DNA from: Paenimyroides aestuarii
GTDB lineage: Bacteria; Bacteroidota; Bacteroidia; Flavobacteriales; Flavobacteriaceae
Assembly (NCBI RefSeq): GCF_024628805.1
Contig: NZ_CP102382.1
Span: 2,480,001-2,544,000, forward strand
Length of the DNA stretch: 64,000 nucleotides
Direction: 5' to 3'
This document shows, one piece after another, positions 43,166 through 51,121 of this stretch. The notes beneath the pieces were generated by a model. That model was not told the origin of the DNA, searched no databases, and saw only the letters and a list, made by a program, of their open reading frames with translations. The position numbers were made by a program, and so were the translations under genes. Positions within the stretch are counted from its first letter, which is position 1, and every line of letters starts with the position of its first letter.

Positions 43166-44251
43166 TTATTTTGTAAAAATTTGCTTCAATTCAGAAACAA
43201 TATTATCTCTGCCCGAAACGGAAATAGTATTTATTTTTTCTGCTATTTTTTCGATATATTCCATTTCTTTCAATTTATAGAGCATTTGATTTTCGTCCAT
43301 CAATTTTGCCGTATTTAACAAACTTCTTGTTGAAGCTGTTTCTTCACGACGCATAATACTGTTTGCTTGTGCTTTCTTCTCAGCAATCAAAACTTGATTC
43401 ATGATATCCCGAATTTCTCCAGGCAGAATAATGTCCTTCAAACCTGTGTCAATTATTTTAACACCTAATCTGTTTACTTTCTGCATGATTTCAAGCGAAA
43501 TAGTTTCGGCTATTTTACTTTTTTGATCCATTAATTCATCAAAAGTCATTGTTCCAACTAATGTTCGCAAAGCCATTTGTACAATTATATACAATTGGTT
43601 TTCAAACTCTTTATTTTCTGCAAATGCTTTAACAAAATCAACAATCTGATATTGAATTGCAAAATTTAAACGAAGTTGAACTTTATCTTTTGTAAGAATT
43701 TCTTGTCCGTTCACTTCCATATTTTGCTGACGTGTATCTCCTTTTACCGCAGTAATAACTTGCGAATTCTTCCACCAAAAATAATTACCAGTATCTAGTA
43801 ATTCTACAAATTTACCATCTACAATTAACAAACCTTTTTCATAGGATTCGATACGATAATTTCTCACATATAAGTTTAATTGTGGCTTCTCTAAAATCAC
43901 TTTTGATACTTCATTGGTGATGTAATTGGTTATTGAAATCTTCTGAAATTGAAACGGATTTTTATCTTTCCAGAAAGCATAAACTCCAGCAGTTAAAACG
44001 GAATCAAAAACATTGTTTTGAAATTTCAACACCAATTCATCGTCTGCAACAGTAATTATTTCTAAATAATTTTTCAAATGGTCATTATCAAAAATTCCTT
44101 GATATAATTTGGGAAATTCTTGGCTTGTATTAAATTTCTCTATTTTTTCACCTAAGAAAAACCAATAAGTACCAGCAAATAAAACATTCACAATTTTTTT
44201 GTTCTTAATGACTAACGCAGCTTCTTGTTCGTTTAATGTAATTTTTTTCAT
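43166..44251 (-). CDS. Slipin (SPFH/Band 7) family protein, RtcB-associated
   Basis: 361 residues from ATG 44251. The N-terminal half (E-Q-E-A-A-L-V-I-K-N-K-K repeated in a similar form, F-V-E-L-L-D-T-G) is beta-rich. The SPFH domain (about 175-330) has V-Q-L-R-L-N-F-A-I-Q-Y and the coiled helix A-E-K-K-A-Q-A-N-S-I-M-R-R-E-E-T. Only a weak hydrophobic stretch (V-L-F-A-G-T-Y-W-F-F-L) occurs near the start, so membrane attachment is uncertain. Slipins recur next to rtcB in many bacteria; the role is unknown. It precedes rtcB by 13 bases. Confidence 0.85.
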   Translation of the reverse strand: MKKITLNEQEAALVIKNKKIVNVLFAGTYWFFLGEKIEKFNTSQEFPKLYQGIFDNDHLKNYLEIITVADDELVLKFQNNVFDSVLTAGVYAFWKDKNPFQFQKISITNYITNEVSKVILEKPQLNLYVRNYRIESYEKGLLIVDGKFVELLDTGNYFWWKNSQVITAVKGDTRQQNMEVNGQEILTKDKVQLRLNFAIQYQIVDFVKAFAENKEFENQLYIIVQMALRTLVGTMTFDELMDQKSKIAETISLEIMQKVNRLGVKIIDTGLKDIILPGEIRDIMNQVLIAEKKAQANSIMRREETASTRSLLNTAKLMDENQMLYKLKEMEYIEKIAEKINTISVSGRDNIVSELKQIFTK

Positions 44252-44558
44252 ATTTATCATTTTTTGTTTTCTTTTAATAAGTTCTTTTCAACTTTTTCCT
44301 TTTTTAAATGCGGAATAAAGAAAAAGATGTAAGCTACTCTATATCTTTATAATAAAATTTACTATTTACATTTTATGTATCAGATATATTTCCAAACAGC
44401 AATTTTCAGTATTCAAGCTTTAAACAAAGTGATGATTTATATAAATAATTCAACTGAAAAGGATGAAAAGAACTTTGGTGCGATTTCTTTTACAAGTAAT
44501 CAACTTTCAAAATGTGAGGAATTCACCTCATTGCAACCGGGCGCAACTTGAGTAAAGT
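44252..44558 (-). other. Long 5' leader of slipin-rtcB, hairpin-rich at its upstream end
   Basis: Follows the Y-RNA-like body on the minus strand. Two hairpins are visible: TTGC/GCAA around 44546-44531 and TGAGG/CCTCA at 44530-44515. A third, AACTTGA/TCAAGTT (44564-44545), straddles the border. From 44510 to 44252 the sequence is AT-rich and I see no gene or terminator, so the transcript likely continues into slipin. Confidence 0.45.
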
Positions 44559-44700
44559 CAAGTTTGGGATTCGAACCCAATTTTATCCTTGTTCTATCCA
44601 ACTGAACTACTTTCATTTCTGAAAGGTGGGATTTGAACCCACGACCGAGGAAACTTGTTGAAAGTTTGCATATTCAGCATACGGTTTCCCGCACTACGAT
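44559..44700 (-). ncRNA. Y RNA-like circularly permuted tRNA mimic
   Basis: Read on the minus strand, the sequence folds as a tRNA whose ends have been moved. The variable loop CGGTC is at 44647-44643. The T arm is GTGGG-TTCAAAT-CCCAC (44642-44626). The acceptor 3' strand CTTTCA (44625-44620), a GAAA tetraloop (44619-44616) and the 5' strand TGAAAG (44615-44610) follow. Then come U8-A9 (TA, 44609-44608) and the D arm GTTC-AGTTGGATA-GAAC (44607-44591). Anticodon-stem base AGGA (44589-44586) pairs with TCCT (44651-44648). An outer helix CAAGTT (44657-44652)/AACTTG (44564-44559) replaces the anticodon loop. Bacterial Y RNAs (YrlA) have this layout. A GAAA-capped hairpin (44694-44679) lies upstream and an extra T-arm-like hairpin (44580-44564) inside. 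RNA ends are not defined. Confidence 0.78.
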
Positions 44701-44746
44701 GCCATTTGAAACATCAGAATAGAAATATTTATTACTTTCAACATCA

Positions 44747-44783
44747 CAAAGATGCAACTGTCACTACGCAATCAAAATGCGCA
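44747..44783 (-). promoter_or_regulatory. Probable promoter and WYL operator 1 of the RNA/slipin/rtcB unit
   Basis: On the minus strand TTTG (44776-44773), 18 bases, CATCTTTG (44754-44747, one mismatch to TAnnTTTG). It overlaps an imperfect palindrome TACGCAA (44765-44771) / ATGCGCA (44777-44783) that resembles operator 2 in spacing and sequence. Confidence 0.55.
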
Positions 44784-44874
44784 AATGAAAAAAAAATTAA
44801 TTTATTTTTAAAAAACTAATTATCAATTAGATAATACTATAAAAAAAAATTCTATTATTGTTTTTATATTTAAC

Positions 44875-44909
44875 TACGCAACTAAATTGCGTAATTAATG
44901 ATATATTTA
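44875..44909 (+). promoter_or_regulatory. WYL operator 2 and wyl promoter
   Basis: Perfect palindrome TACGCAA-CTAAA-TTGCGTA at 44875-44893, followed by TATATTTA (44902-44909, one mismatch to TAnnTTTG). It lies 24 bases before ATG 44934. A related copy lies 110 bases upstream, at the divergent promoter. Confidence 0.6.
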
Positions 44910-44933
44910 CCTGATTTTTAATACTAATTGGTC

Positions 44934-45956
44934 ATGGCTACTAACAAATCTGCGTTAATTCGCTATAAAACAATCAATCAATGTTTGCAAAACCGCTTTA
45001 GAAAGTGGACGCTGGAAGATTTAATGGAAAAGGTATCCGATGCATTGTATGAATTTGAAGGCATTACAACCGGTATTAGCAAACGCACCATTCAGGCCGA
45101 TATACAGTTTATGCGCAGCGATAAATTGGGATACAATGCCCCAATTGTGGTTACCAATCGCAAATTTTATAGTTATGAAGATCCGGAATATTCAATTACA
45201 AAGTCGCCGATAAAAGAGGAAGACGTTCATAAAATGAAGGAAGTTGTATCACTTTTAAAGCAATTTAATGGTTTTCAATATTTCGATGAAATGAGCGAAC
45301 TTATTGCTAAATTGGAAAACAACATCTATAAATCTTCCAAGAAAACACCAAATTATATTCAGTTTGAAGATAATAAACAGTTAAAAGGAATCGCTCATCT
45401 AAGCCGGCTATACAAGGCTATTCTGAATAAAAAACCACTTTATATTGAGTATAAATCGTTTAAATCAAAACAAGCTATAAAAGAAATTTATCATCCATAT
45501 TTGCTGAAAGAATACCGCAACCGTTGGTTTTTAATCACTCGAAGCAATAAAGAAAAACTTTTGGTTACTTTAGCTTTAGACCGTATAGAGGCCTTTTATG
45601 AATTGGAAGCTTCTGCTTTCAAACCTTACGAAGGTATCGATTTTGAAAGATATTATAGCGAATGTATTGGTGTAACACGTTCGGAAAAAGATCGACCGCA
45701 AAAAATTATTTTAAAATTTAATGTGAAAAATGCGCCCTATGTAAAAACCAAACCCATTCATCATTCGCAACAAATCCTTCAAGAAAATGAAAATGGAATT
45801 GTTATACGAATAGACGTGATTCCTAATTTTGAACTAGAACGTGAAATCTTAGGTTTTGGAGAAAATGTGATGGTTTTAGCACCCAAAAAGCTAAAAAAAC
45901 AAATCAAAAACCGCATACACAGAACGGCTACAATGTATCAGATAGAGGAAATGTAA
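44934..45956 (+). CDS. WYL-domain transcriptional regulator, divergent to slipin-rtcB
   Basis: 340 residues from ATG 44934; a TTG two codons upstream is less likely. The N-terminus is a winged helix (T-L-E-D-L-M-E-K-V-S, then I-S-K-R-T-I-Q-A-D-I-Q-F-M-R). The WYL domain (about 160-250) has P-L-Y-I-E-Y-K-S-F and H-P-Y-L-L-K-E-Y-R-N-R-W-F-L. A WCX-like C-terminal extension follows. WYL domains are thought to sense nucleotides or nucleic acid, which suits control of an RNA-repair operon. Twin palindromes in the divergent gap are its likely sites. Confidence 0.87.
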   Translation: MATNKSALIRYKTINQCLQNRFRKWTLEDLMEKVSDALYEFEGITTGISKRTIQADIQFMRSDKLGYNAPIVVTNRKFYSYEDPEYSITKSPIKEEDVHKMKEVVSLLKQFNGFQYFDEMSELIAKLENNIYKSSKKTPNYIQFEDNKQLKGIAHLSRLYKAILNKKPLYIEYKSFKSKQAIKEIYHPYLLKEYRNRWFLITRSNKEKLLVTLALDRIEAFYELEASAFKPYEGIDFERYYSECIGVTRSEKDRPQKIILKFNVKNAPYVKTKPIHHSQQILQENENGIVIRIDVIPNFELEREILGFGENVMVLAPKKLKKQIKNRIHRTATMYQIEEM

Positions 45957-45958
45957 AA

Positions 45959-45990
45959 AAAATCCCGAAGATAACAACCTTCGGGATTTT
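45959..45990. terminator. Bidirectional terminator between wyl and E2 genes
   Basis: 12-bp stem AAAATCCCGAAG/CTTCGGGATTTT with an eight-base loop, between convergent genes ending at 45956 and 45997. Confidence 0.8.
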
Positions 45991-45996
45991 GTATAT

Positions 45997-47301
45997 TTAA
46001 ATAGCTCTATTCGGATCAAAAGATTCTAAATATTGTGCCACTCTTTGAACAAATTGTCCGCCTAAAGAACCATCAACCACTCGGTGGTCATAAGAATGTG
46101 ACAAGAACATTTTTTGACGAATACCTATAAAATCACCTTCTGGAGTTTCGATAACAGCAGCTACTTTTCTAATAGCCCCTAATGCCAAAATTCCTACTTG
46201 CGGTTGATTGATAATTGGTGTTCCAAAAACAGAACCAAACGTTCCAACGTTGGTAACAGTGTATGTGCCGCCTTGTGTGTCATCTGGTTTTAATTTTCCG
46301 TTTCTTGCGCGATTTGCTAAATCGTTAACTGCTTTTGCCATTCCTACCAAATTCAACTGATCGGCATTTTTAATTACTGGAACAATTAAATTTCCGTTGG
46401 GCAAAGCTGCCGCCATTCCCAAATTGATGTTTTTACGTTTAACGATGTAATCACCATCAACCGAAATATTCATCATAGGGAAATCTTTTAATGCTTTTGC
46501 AACAGCTTCCATAAAAATAGGTGTAAATGTAAGCTTCTCTCCTTCTCTCTTCTCAAAAGCATTTTTATTTTTATTTCGCCAATTCACGATATTTGTAACG
46601 TCTACTTCGATAAACGATTGCACGTGCGCAGAAGTTTGAACCGATTGCATCATGTGGTGCGCAATCATTTTACGCATACGATCCATTTCTACAATTTCGT
46701 CTTGTCCGTTCACAGAAACTGGTGCTGCTTTGCTTGCTACTGGTTGTGTTGGCTGAACAGAAGCCGCAGTTTGCTGAACAGGAGCTGCAACTGATTGTGA
46801 ACCTCTGTTTTTAACGTAATCTAATATATCTGTTTTGGTAATTCTTCCGTCTTTTCCGGTACCGTTGATTGCTTCTAGTTCGGCAATAGAAACACCTTCT
46901 TCTTTTGCAATATTTTTTACTAAAGGCGAGAAAAATTTATCTGAAGAACCGAAATCTGCAACTGCAACTGTTTCTTGTGCCACTGCAACTGTTTTTTCAA
47001 CTTTTTCTACTGAAACTTCCTCGTTTGCTGGTACATTATTAGCTGGTGCAACATCGGCACCCTCTGTTTCAATGATTGCAATTGTTTGTCCCACTTGCAC
47101 TACATCATCTTTCTGAAACAAAATTTCCACGATTTTTCCGCTTACTTCTGTCGGCACTTCGCTATCAACTTTGTCGGTTGCTACTTCAACAATTGTTTCA
47201 TCTTGTTCTACTGTATCACCAACGTTTTTTACCCAATTTGTAATGGTTGCCTCTGCAACACTTTCACCCATTTTAGGTAATTTTAATTCAAACTTTGCCA
47301 T
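45997..47301 (-). CDS. Dihydrolipoamide acyltransferase (E2) of a 2-oxoacid dehydrogenase
   Basis: 434 residues. The lipoyl domain (about 1-77) carries the lipoylated Lys in E-V-A-T-D-K-V-D-S-E-V. An Ala/Val/Pro linker, then the E1/E3-binding domain (S-P-L-V-K-N-I-A-K-E-E-G-V, G-T-G-K-D-G-R-I-T-K). The catalytic domain ends with the His and Asp in S-Y-D-H-R-V-V-D-G. It probably pairs with the fused E1 at 14010-15986 in branched-chain 2-oxoacid breakdown, though succinyl transfer cannot be excluded. Confidence 0.92.
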   Translation of the reverse strand: MAKFELKLPKMGESVAEATITNWVKNVGDTVEQDETIVEVATDKVDSEVPTEVSGKIVEILFQKDDVVQVGQTIAIIETEGADVAPANNVPANEEVSVEKVEKTVAVAQETVAVADFGSSDKFFSPLVKNIAKEEGVSIAELEAINGTGKDGRITKTDILDYVKNRGSQSVAAPVQQTAASVQPTQPVASKAAPVSVNGQDEIVEMDRMRKMIAHHMMQSVQTSAHVQSFIEVDVTNIVNWRNKNKNAFEKREGEKLTFTPIFMEAVAKALKDFPMMNISVDGDYIVKRKNINLGMAAALPNGNLIVPVIKNADQLNLVGMAKAVNDLANRARNGKLKPDDTQGGTYTVTNVGTFGSVFGTPIINQPQVGILALGAIRKVAAVIETPEGDFIGIRQKMFLSHSYDHRVVDGSLGGQFVQRVAQYLESFDPNRAI

Positions 47302-47338
47302 ATTTCTAATAAAAAGTTGTGTATAGATTAAAGTAGTA

Positions 47339-47346
47339 CAAAAGTA
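47339..47346 (-). promoter_or_regulatory. -7 box of the E2 gene
   Basis: TACTTTTG read on the minus strand (47346-47339), 37 bases before the ATG at 47301. Confidence 0.5.
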
Positions 47347-47391
47347 GTAAATTTTAAGAGTATTTTGCTGTTTATTTAATTTTTTTAATTT

Positions 47392-48540
47392 TTAGAAAGA
47401 TAAAATTTCTCCCCTTCCATTTTTATCATTGCTTCCGATAAAAAAATCAGAGTTTATAGAACGAATTTTAAACGTTTTGTTTGCTTTTTGATTTTGATTG
47501 ATAAAGGCTATGTAATCTTTATAGGAAATAGATTCGTTATCAATTAAAATTTCAATGTTTTTCTCAGGCTGATTTATTGTTTGAATATCTTCTAAAAAAT
47601 AAACCCAATCTAAAGGCTTATTAATTTTATTTACAACTTTTTGATAAAGCGCAGCATTGTTGGTTACCAATATATAGTGATTTATAGAATGTTGGTCACT
47701 GCTTTTTTCAGATTGTTTTTTTAAGGCAAACAATGCTATACCCATATTCATGACCGCATTGAACCAAGGTGATTTTTTAAAATGCTTTTTATAGAAAAAC
47801 TGCATCGCTTCTTTAAACCGCAGCATATACTTTCCATCTTTAAGTGTACTTTCTCCTTTAAAATGAATTACAGTTGTTTTTGGAATGTAATAATTCTGTA
47901 AACCCGTTTTTGAAACCATATAACTTAAGTCGATATCATCTGCATACATAAAACATCCTTCATCAAACCCGCCTAATTCCATATACAAGTCGCGTTTCAT
48001 AAACATAAAAGCGCCTACCAAAATAGCAACTTTTCCCATTTGGTTTTCAGATATATGCTGTGCGTAGTATGTATTAAACCATTTCGATTTGGGAAAGATT
48101 TTATATAACGAGGCTACTTTTGTGAAAGCAACCCAAGGAGTAGGAACACCCCGTTTGCTTTCAGGAAGAAATTTACCAGAGCCATCAATTAATTTACAGC
48201 CCAAAACCCCAGGATTTTCTAGTGTTTGATAGGTTTTTAACAAAATTTCAAATGTGTCTTCTGCAACGATTGTATCTGGGTTTAAAACACATATAAATTC
48301 ACCTCTTGCATGATGAACTCCAATATTATTTCCCTTAGGAAAACCCAAATTTTCAGTCTGATACAAATAAATAACATCCGGAAATAATTGCTGTATCATT
48401 TCTTTTGATCCATCGGTTGAAGCATTATCCACAACAATAATTTCAGCCTTGATATTCTCAACAGCTTTTTGAACACTTTTTATACAAACTTCTAAAAAAT
48501 GCTTTACATTATAATTTAAGATTACGACGGATAGTTGCAT
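47392..48540 (-). CDS. Glycosyltransferase family 2
   Basis: 382 residues. GT-A fold: V-V-I-L-N-Y-N-V-K, then I-V-V-D-N-A-S-T-D-G-S, and N-P-D-T-I as the metal-binding DXD-like motif; the acceptor side has D-E-G-C-F-M-Y-A-D-D-I-D-L. This resembles WbbL-type rhamnosyltransferases that build surface polysaccharide. The acceptor is unknown. It follows hutG by 6 bases on the same transcript, an unexpected pairing. Confidence 0.85.
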   Translation of the reverse strand: MQLSVVILNYNVKHFLEVCIKSVQKAVENIKAEIIVVDNASTDGSKEMIQQLFPDVIYLYQTENLGFPKGNNIGVHHARGEFICVLNPDTIVAEDTFEILLKTYQTLENPGVLGCKLIDGSGKFLPESKRGVPTPWVAFTKVASLYKIFPKSKWFNTYYAQHISENQMGKVAILVGAFMFMKRDLYMELGGFDEGCFMYADDIDLSYMVSKTGLQNYYIPKTTVIHFKGESTLKDGKYMLRFKEAMQFFYKKHFKKSPWFNAVMNMGIALFALKKQSEKSSDQHSINHYILVTNNAALYQKVVNKINKPLDWVYFLEDIQTINQPEKNIEILIDNESISYKDYIAFINQNQKANKTFKIRSINSDFFIGSNDKNGRGEILSF

Positions 48541-48546
48541 ATTTTT

Positions 48547-49587
48547 TTATTTTACCACACTTAACTGTGCCTTTATAAAATCGGTTGTTAAATAGGTTAA
48601 TAATTTACCCAACATGTTATCTGCTGCTGTGCTAAAACTTGGTGAACCTTCGCATAAATGCAAATAAGATGCATTACTGCTTGTTGCGGTTTGATTTATA
48701 AACTGACGCGCTTCTGTAACAGAAAATCCACTGGGCGACATAGCGCTGCTTGGCGTGTTTTCAATAGCATCCACATCAATTTCGATACCATAAGGTTTGC
48801 TTTTTATCACACGCTGGATATTGTTGATACTGGTTTGAAAATCTTTCTCAAATCGAACTTTCACTTCTTCAAAGGTATAAAGTTTTAATCGTTCAGGTTG
48901 TTCTTTAAATTGATGCAACATAAATTTATTCAGGTAGTTTTCATGTGCACCAAACATACAATATGTGTTTAAAAATCCTTCGTGGAATGCGTAAGAAAAT
49001 CCGTTACCGCTGTGTCTGCCTTCTAAAGCTCTAAAATCGGTGTGGGCATCAAAATTCACCACATTCACCGCAGCTCCTTTTGCTAGTGCCAAACCTTTTA
49101 TATTTCCATAGGCATTGTTGTGCCCCCCACCTATCACAATGGCTTTTTTACCAGCTCGATGAATCAAAGTATTAAGATAGGTTACTTCTTTATCTATTTC
49201 CGAAACAATTTCAAACAAACGGTTTAATTGCCCAGGCTCAGATGGATTTAATTGCTGAATTTCTTCTTCATAAACCTTAAAATCAAAACAACCTATAACA
49301 GCCACATGATGTGCTTTTAAAAATTTGTTGTGTTGGATATTTAGGAAAACTGGTAGAAAAACATCCCAAGCATGCTTTTGCCCAATTCTTCCAAAATTGG
49401 CCTTAACACCGGCAAATTCTTTTATTCCATAAACAATAAACTTTGCATCGGTATTTTTAAGAAAATCGGCAAATTGTGCAGATTCTTGACTAGGAATGGC
49501 TATTTTTTCGCCAAATTTGGTTTCACCTTTTCTTAAAATTAAAAGTTTGTTTAATGCTGTTTTGTTAAAGTATTCAAAATTTTCCAT
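48547..49587 (-). CDS. hutG: Formimidoylglutamase (ureohydrolase family)
   Basis: 346 residues. The dinuclear Mn site is seen as G-G-G-H-N-N-A-Y-G (first His), N-F-D-A-H-T-D-F-R (D-x-H-x-D) and I-E-I-D-V-D-A-I-E. The enzyme hydrolyses N-formimidoylglutamate to glutamate and formamide, the last step of histidine breakdown. Imidazolonepropionase (hutI) is encoded just upstream on the same strand, which favours this over agmatinase. hutH and hutU are not in the window. Confidence 0.8.
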   Translation of the reverse strand: MENFEYFNKTALNKLLILRKGETKFGEKIAIPSQESAQFADFLKNTDAKFIVYGIKEFAGVKANFGRIGQKHAWDVFLPVFLNIQHNKFLKAHHVAVIGCFDFKVYEEEIQQLNPSEPGQLNRLFEIVSEIDKEVTYLNTLIHRAGKKAIVIGGGHNNAYGNIKGLALAKGAAVNVVNFDAHTDFRALEGRHSGNGFSYAFHEGFLNTYCMFGAHENYLNKFMLHQFKEQPERLKLYTFEEVKVRFEKDFQTSINNIQRVIKSKPYGIEIDVDAIENTPSSAMSPSGFSVTEARQFINQTATSSNASYLHLCEGSPSFSTAADNMLGKLLTYLTTDFIKAQLSVVK

Positions 49588-49691
49588 CTGTTGTTTTATA
49601 AAATCGCAGTAAAATCAATATCTATAAGTATTATTTATATTATTTTAGAATTTAACATACGGTTTTTTATTTAAAATTAAGGAATTATTAC

Positions 49692-49803
49692 TAACTTTGT
49701 AATAGGTAAATATATATCGATAAATTAATTTTCGATCTATAAAATCTTTTTCATAACTATTTTTTTTCACACCGTTTACTTTTGGTATTCGGTGTGTTTT
49801 TTT
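49692..49803 (+). ncRNA. Candidate small RNA between hutG and hutI
   Basis: Plus-strand -7 box TAACTTTG (49692-49699) is followed about 70 bases later by a plus-strand terminator. Both flanking genes are on the minus strand, so neither belongs to a known gene. The predicted RNA (about 49706-49803, near 100 bases) is AT-rich, without ATG. It has a small ATCGA/TCGAT hairpin in its 5' part. A -33 box is not clear. Small RNA of unknown type; a 6S-like RNA is conceivable but unproven. Confidence 0.45.
49768..49803 (+). terminator. Strong plus-strand intrinsic terminator
   Basis: 7-bp stem CACACCG (49768-49774)/CGGTGTG (49790-49796) plus an inner 3-bp TAC/GTA stem, then seven T. On the minus strand it is followed by A, so it is specific for plus-strand transcripts. 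Confidence 0.75.
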
Positions 49804-51034
49804 ATTGTTTTTTTCCGTTTAAATATACAGTTTCTACTAAATCACTACCAAAATTATACGGAATTGCGTAAATGGAATGGATAGGTTTGGTAATAAAAAA
49901 CGATGCTTTTTTGCCTTTTGTGATACTACCGTATTCGTTTTGAACTTCCAATGCATAAGCAGCATTTAAAGTAGCTGCGTTAAAAGCTTCCTCGGGGGTC
50001 ATCTTCATTTTTATACAAGCGGTTGCCACCACAAAATTCATATTTCCGCTCGGTGTGGTTCCCGGATTATAATCTGATGCAATTACCAAAGGTAAATTGG
50101 CTTCTAGCATTTTTCGTGCGGGCGTGTAAGGAATCGATATAAAATACGAACAAGTGGGCAGTGCCACAGGAATGGTTCTTCCTTTTTGCAATGCCGCAAT
50201 GTCTGCATCGGTTACAATTTCTAAATGATCCACAGACAATACGTTTTCTTCCACACACATTGCAACACCATTAATTGCTGTGAATTGATTTACGTGTATT
50301 TTTGCCTTTAAGCCATGTTTTGTTGCTGCTTGAATAATTTTTTGGGTTTCTTCTACGGTAAAATAGCCGGTTTCTAAAAAAGCATCTACATAATCTGCCA
50401 AGCCCGATTGTGCTATTTCAGGAATCATTTCATTGCAAATTGCAGTTACAAATCCTGATTGATTGCCTTTAAATTCTGGTGGAATGGCATGTGCACCTAA
50501 AAAAGTTGCTTTTATTTTAACGGGATACTTTTCTTGTAACTTTTTAATTACACGCAACATTTTCAATTCTGCTTCCAAGCTTAAACCATAACCCGATTTA
50601 ATTTCAATAACGCCCGTTCCTAAAGCAATTAATTCTTCCAAGCGGTTTGCAGCATCGATATACAATTCGTCTTCAGAAGCCTTGCGCAATTTTTCTACAG
50701 AATTTAAAATACCACCGCCTCGTTGGTAAATTTCATCGTAACTTAAACCGTTAATTCGATCTACAAATTCTTGTTCGCGGTTGCCTGCATATACAATGTG
50801 CGTATGGCTGTCGATATAACTGGGCATAATCATTCTTCCAGAAACATCAACCGATTCATCATATTCGGCAGGTGCATTCTCCATAGCGCCATAATCTGCA
50901 ATCAAATCATTTTCAACTACTAAAAAGGCATTTTTTATAGAAGGAAGTTCTTTCATTTGGCTTCCCTTTAAAATTTCGGTATTGTTTTCGCGAACCTGAA
51001 AAAGTTCTTTTATATTGTAAAATAAAGTTTTCAT
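49802..51034 (-). CDS. hutI: Imidazolonepropionase
   Basis: 410 residues from ATG 51034, chosen because a promoter (51063-51056) lies upstream and the longer in-frame reading would pass through it. Amidohydrolase metal site: I-D-S-H-T-H-I-V-Y-A-G, a later K-I-H-V-N-Q-F, and A-S-D-Y-N-P-G-T. It opens imidazolone-5-propionate to formimidoylglutamate in histidine degradation, handing the product to HutG encoded downstream. Confidence 0.93.
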   Translation of the reverse strand: MKTLFYNIKELFQVRENNTEILKGSQMKELPSIKNAFLVVENDLIADYGAMENAPAEYDESVDVSGRMIMPSYIDSHTHIVYAGNREQEFVDRINGLSYDEIYQRGGGILNSVEKLRKASEDELYIDAANRLEELIALGTGVIEIKSGYGLSLEAELKMLRVIKKLQEKYPVKIKATFLGAHAIPPEFKGNQSGFVTAICNEMIPEIAQSGLADYVDAFLETGYFTVEETQKIIQAATKHGLKAKIHVNQFTAINGVAMCVEENVLSVDHLEIVTDADIAALQKGRTIPVALPTCSYFISIPYTPARKMLEANLPLVIASDYNPGTTPSGNMNFVVATACIKMKMTPEEAFNAATLNAAYALEVQNEYGSITKGKKASFFITKPIHSIYAIPYNFGSDLVETVYLNGKKQ

Positions 51035-51055
51035 TTTTTTGTTTTGATTACTTTT

Positions 51056-51063
51056 CAAAGATA
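51056..51063 (-). promoter_or_regulatory. -7 box of hutI
   Basis: TATCTTTG read on the minus strand, 21 bases before ATG 51034. It lies between the terminator of the upstream LOG gene and hutI. Confidence 0.55.
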
Positions 51064-51085
51064 GATAGTTCTTACAAATTGGCAT

Positions 51086-51115
51086 AAAAAAATCCGTTTC
51101 TTTTGAAAACGGATT
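51086..51115 (-). terminator. Terminator of the LOG-family gene
   Basis: 9-bp stem AATCCGTTT/AAACGGATT (51091-51099 with 51107-51115), seven-base loop, then T-rich on the minus strand. It separates the LOG gene from hutI. Confidence 0.7.
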
Positions 51116-51121
51116 GGTTTA

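Noticed and set aside
44560..44612. A minimal ordinary tRNA lacking its anticodon arm (D arm plus second T arm)
   Set aside because: The acceptor helix would have only four base pairs. The permuted fold with the upstream T arm gives a six-base-pair acceptor stem, GAAA loop and correct variable loop, so it explains the D arm better.
44619..44741. A 123-base linear tRNA-like fold pairing TTGAAAG (44741-44735) with CTTTCAG
   Set aside because: It lacks any D arm in the right place; the acceptor 3' strand pairs more naturally with the TGAAAG four bases downstream.
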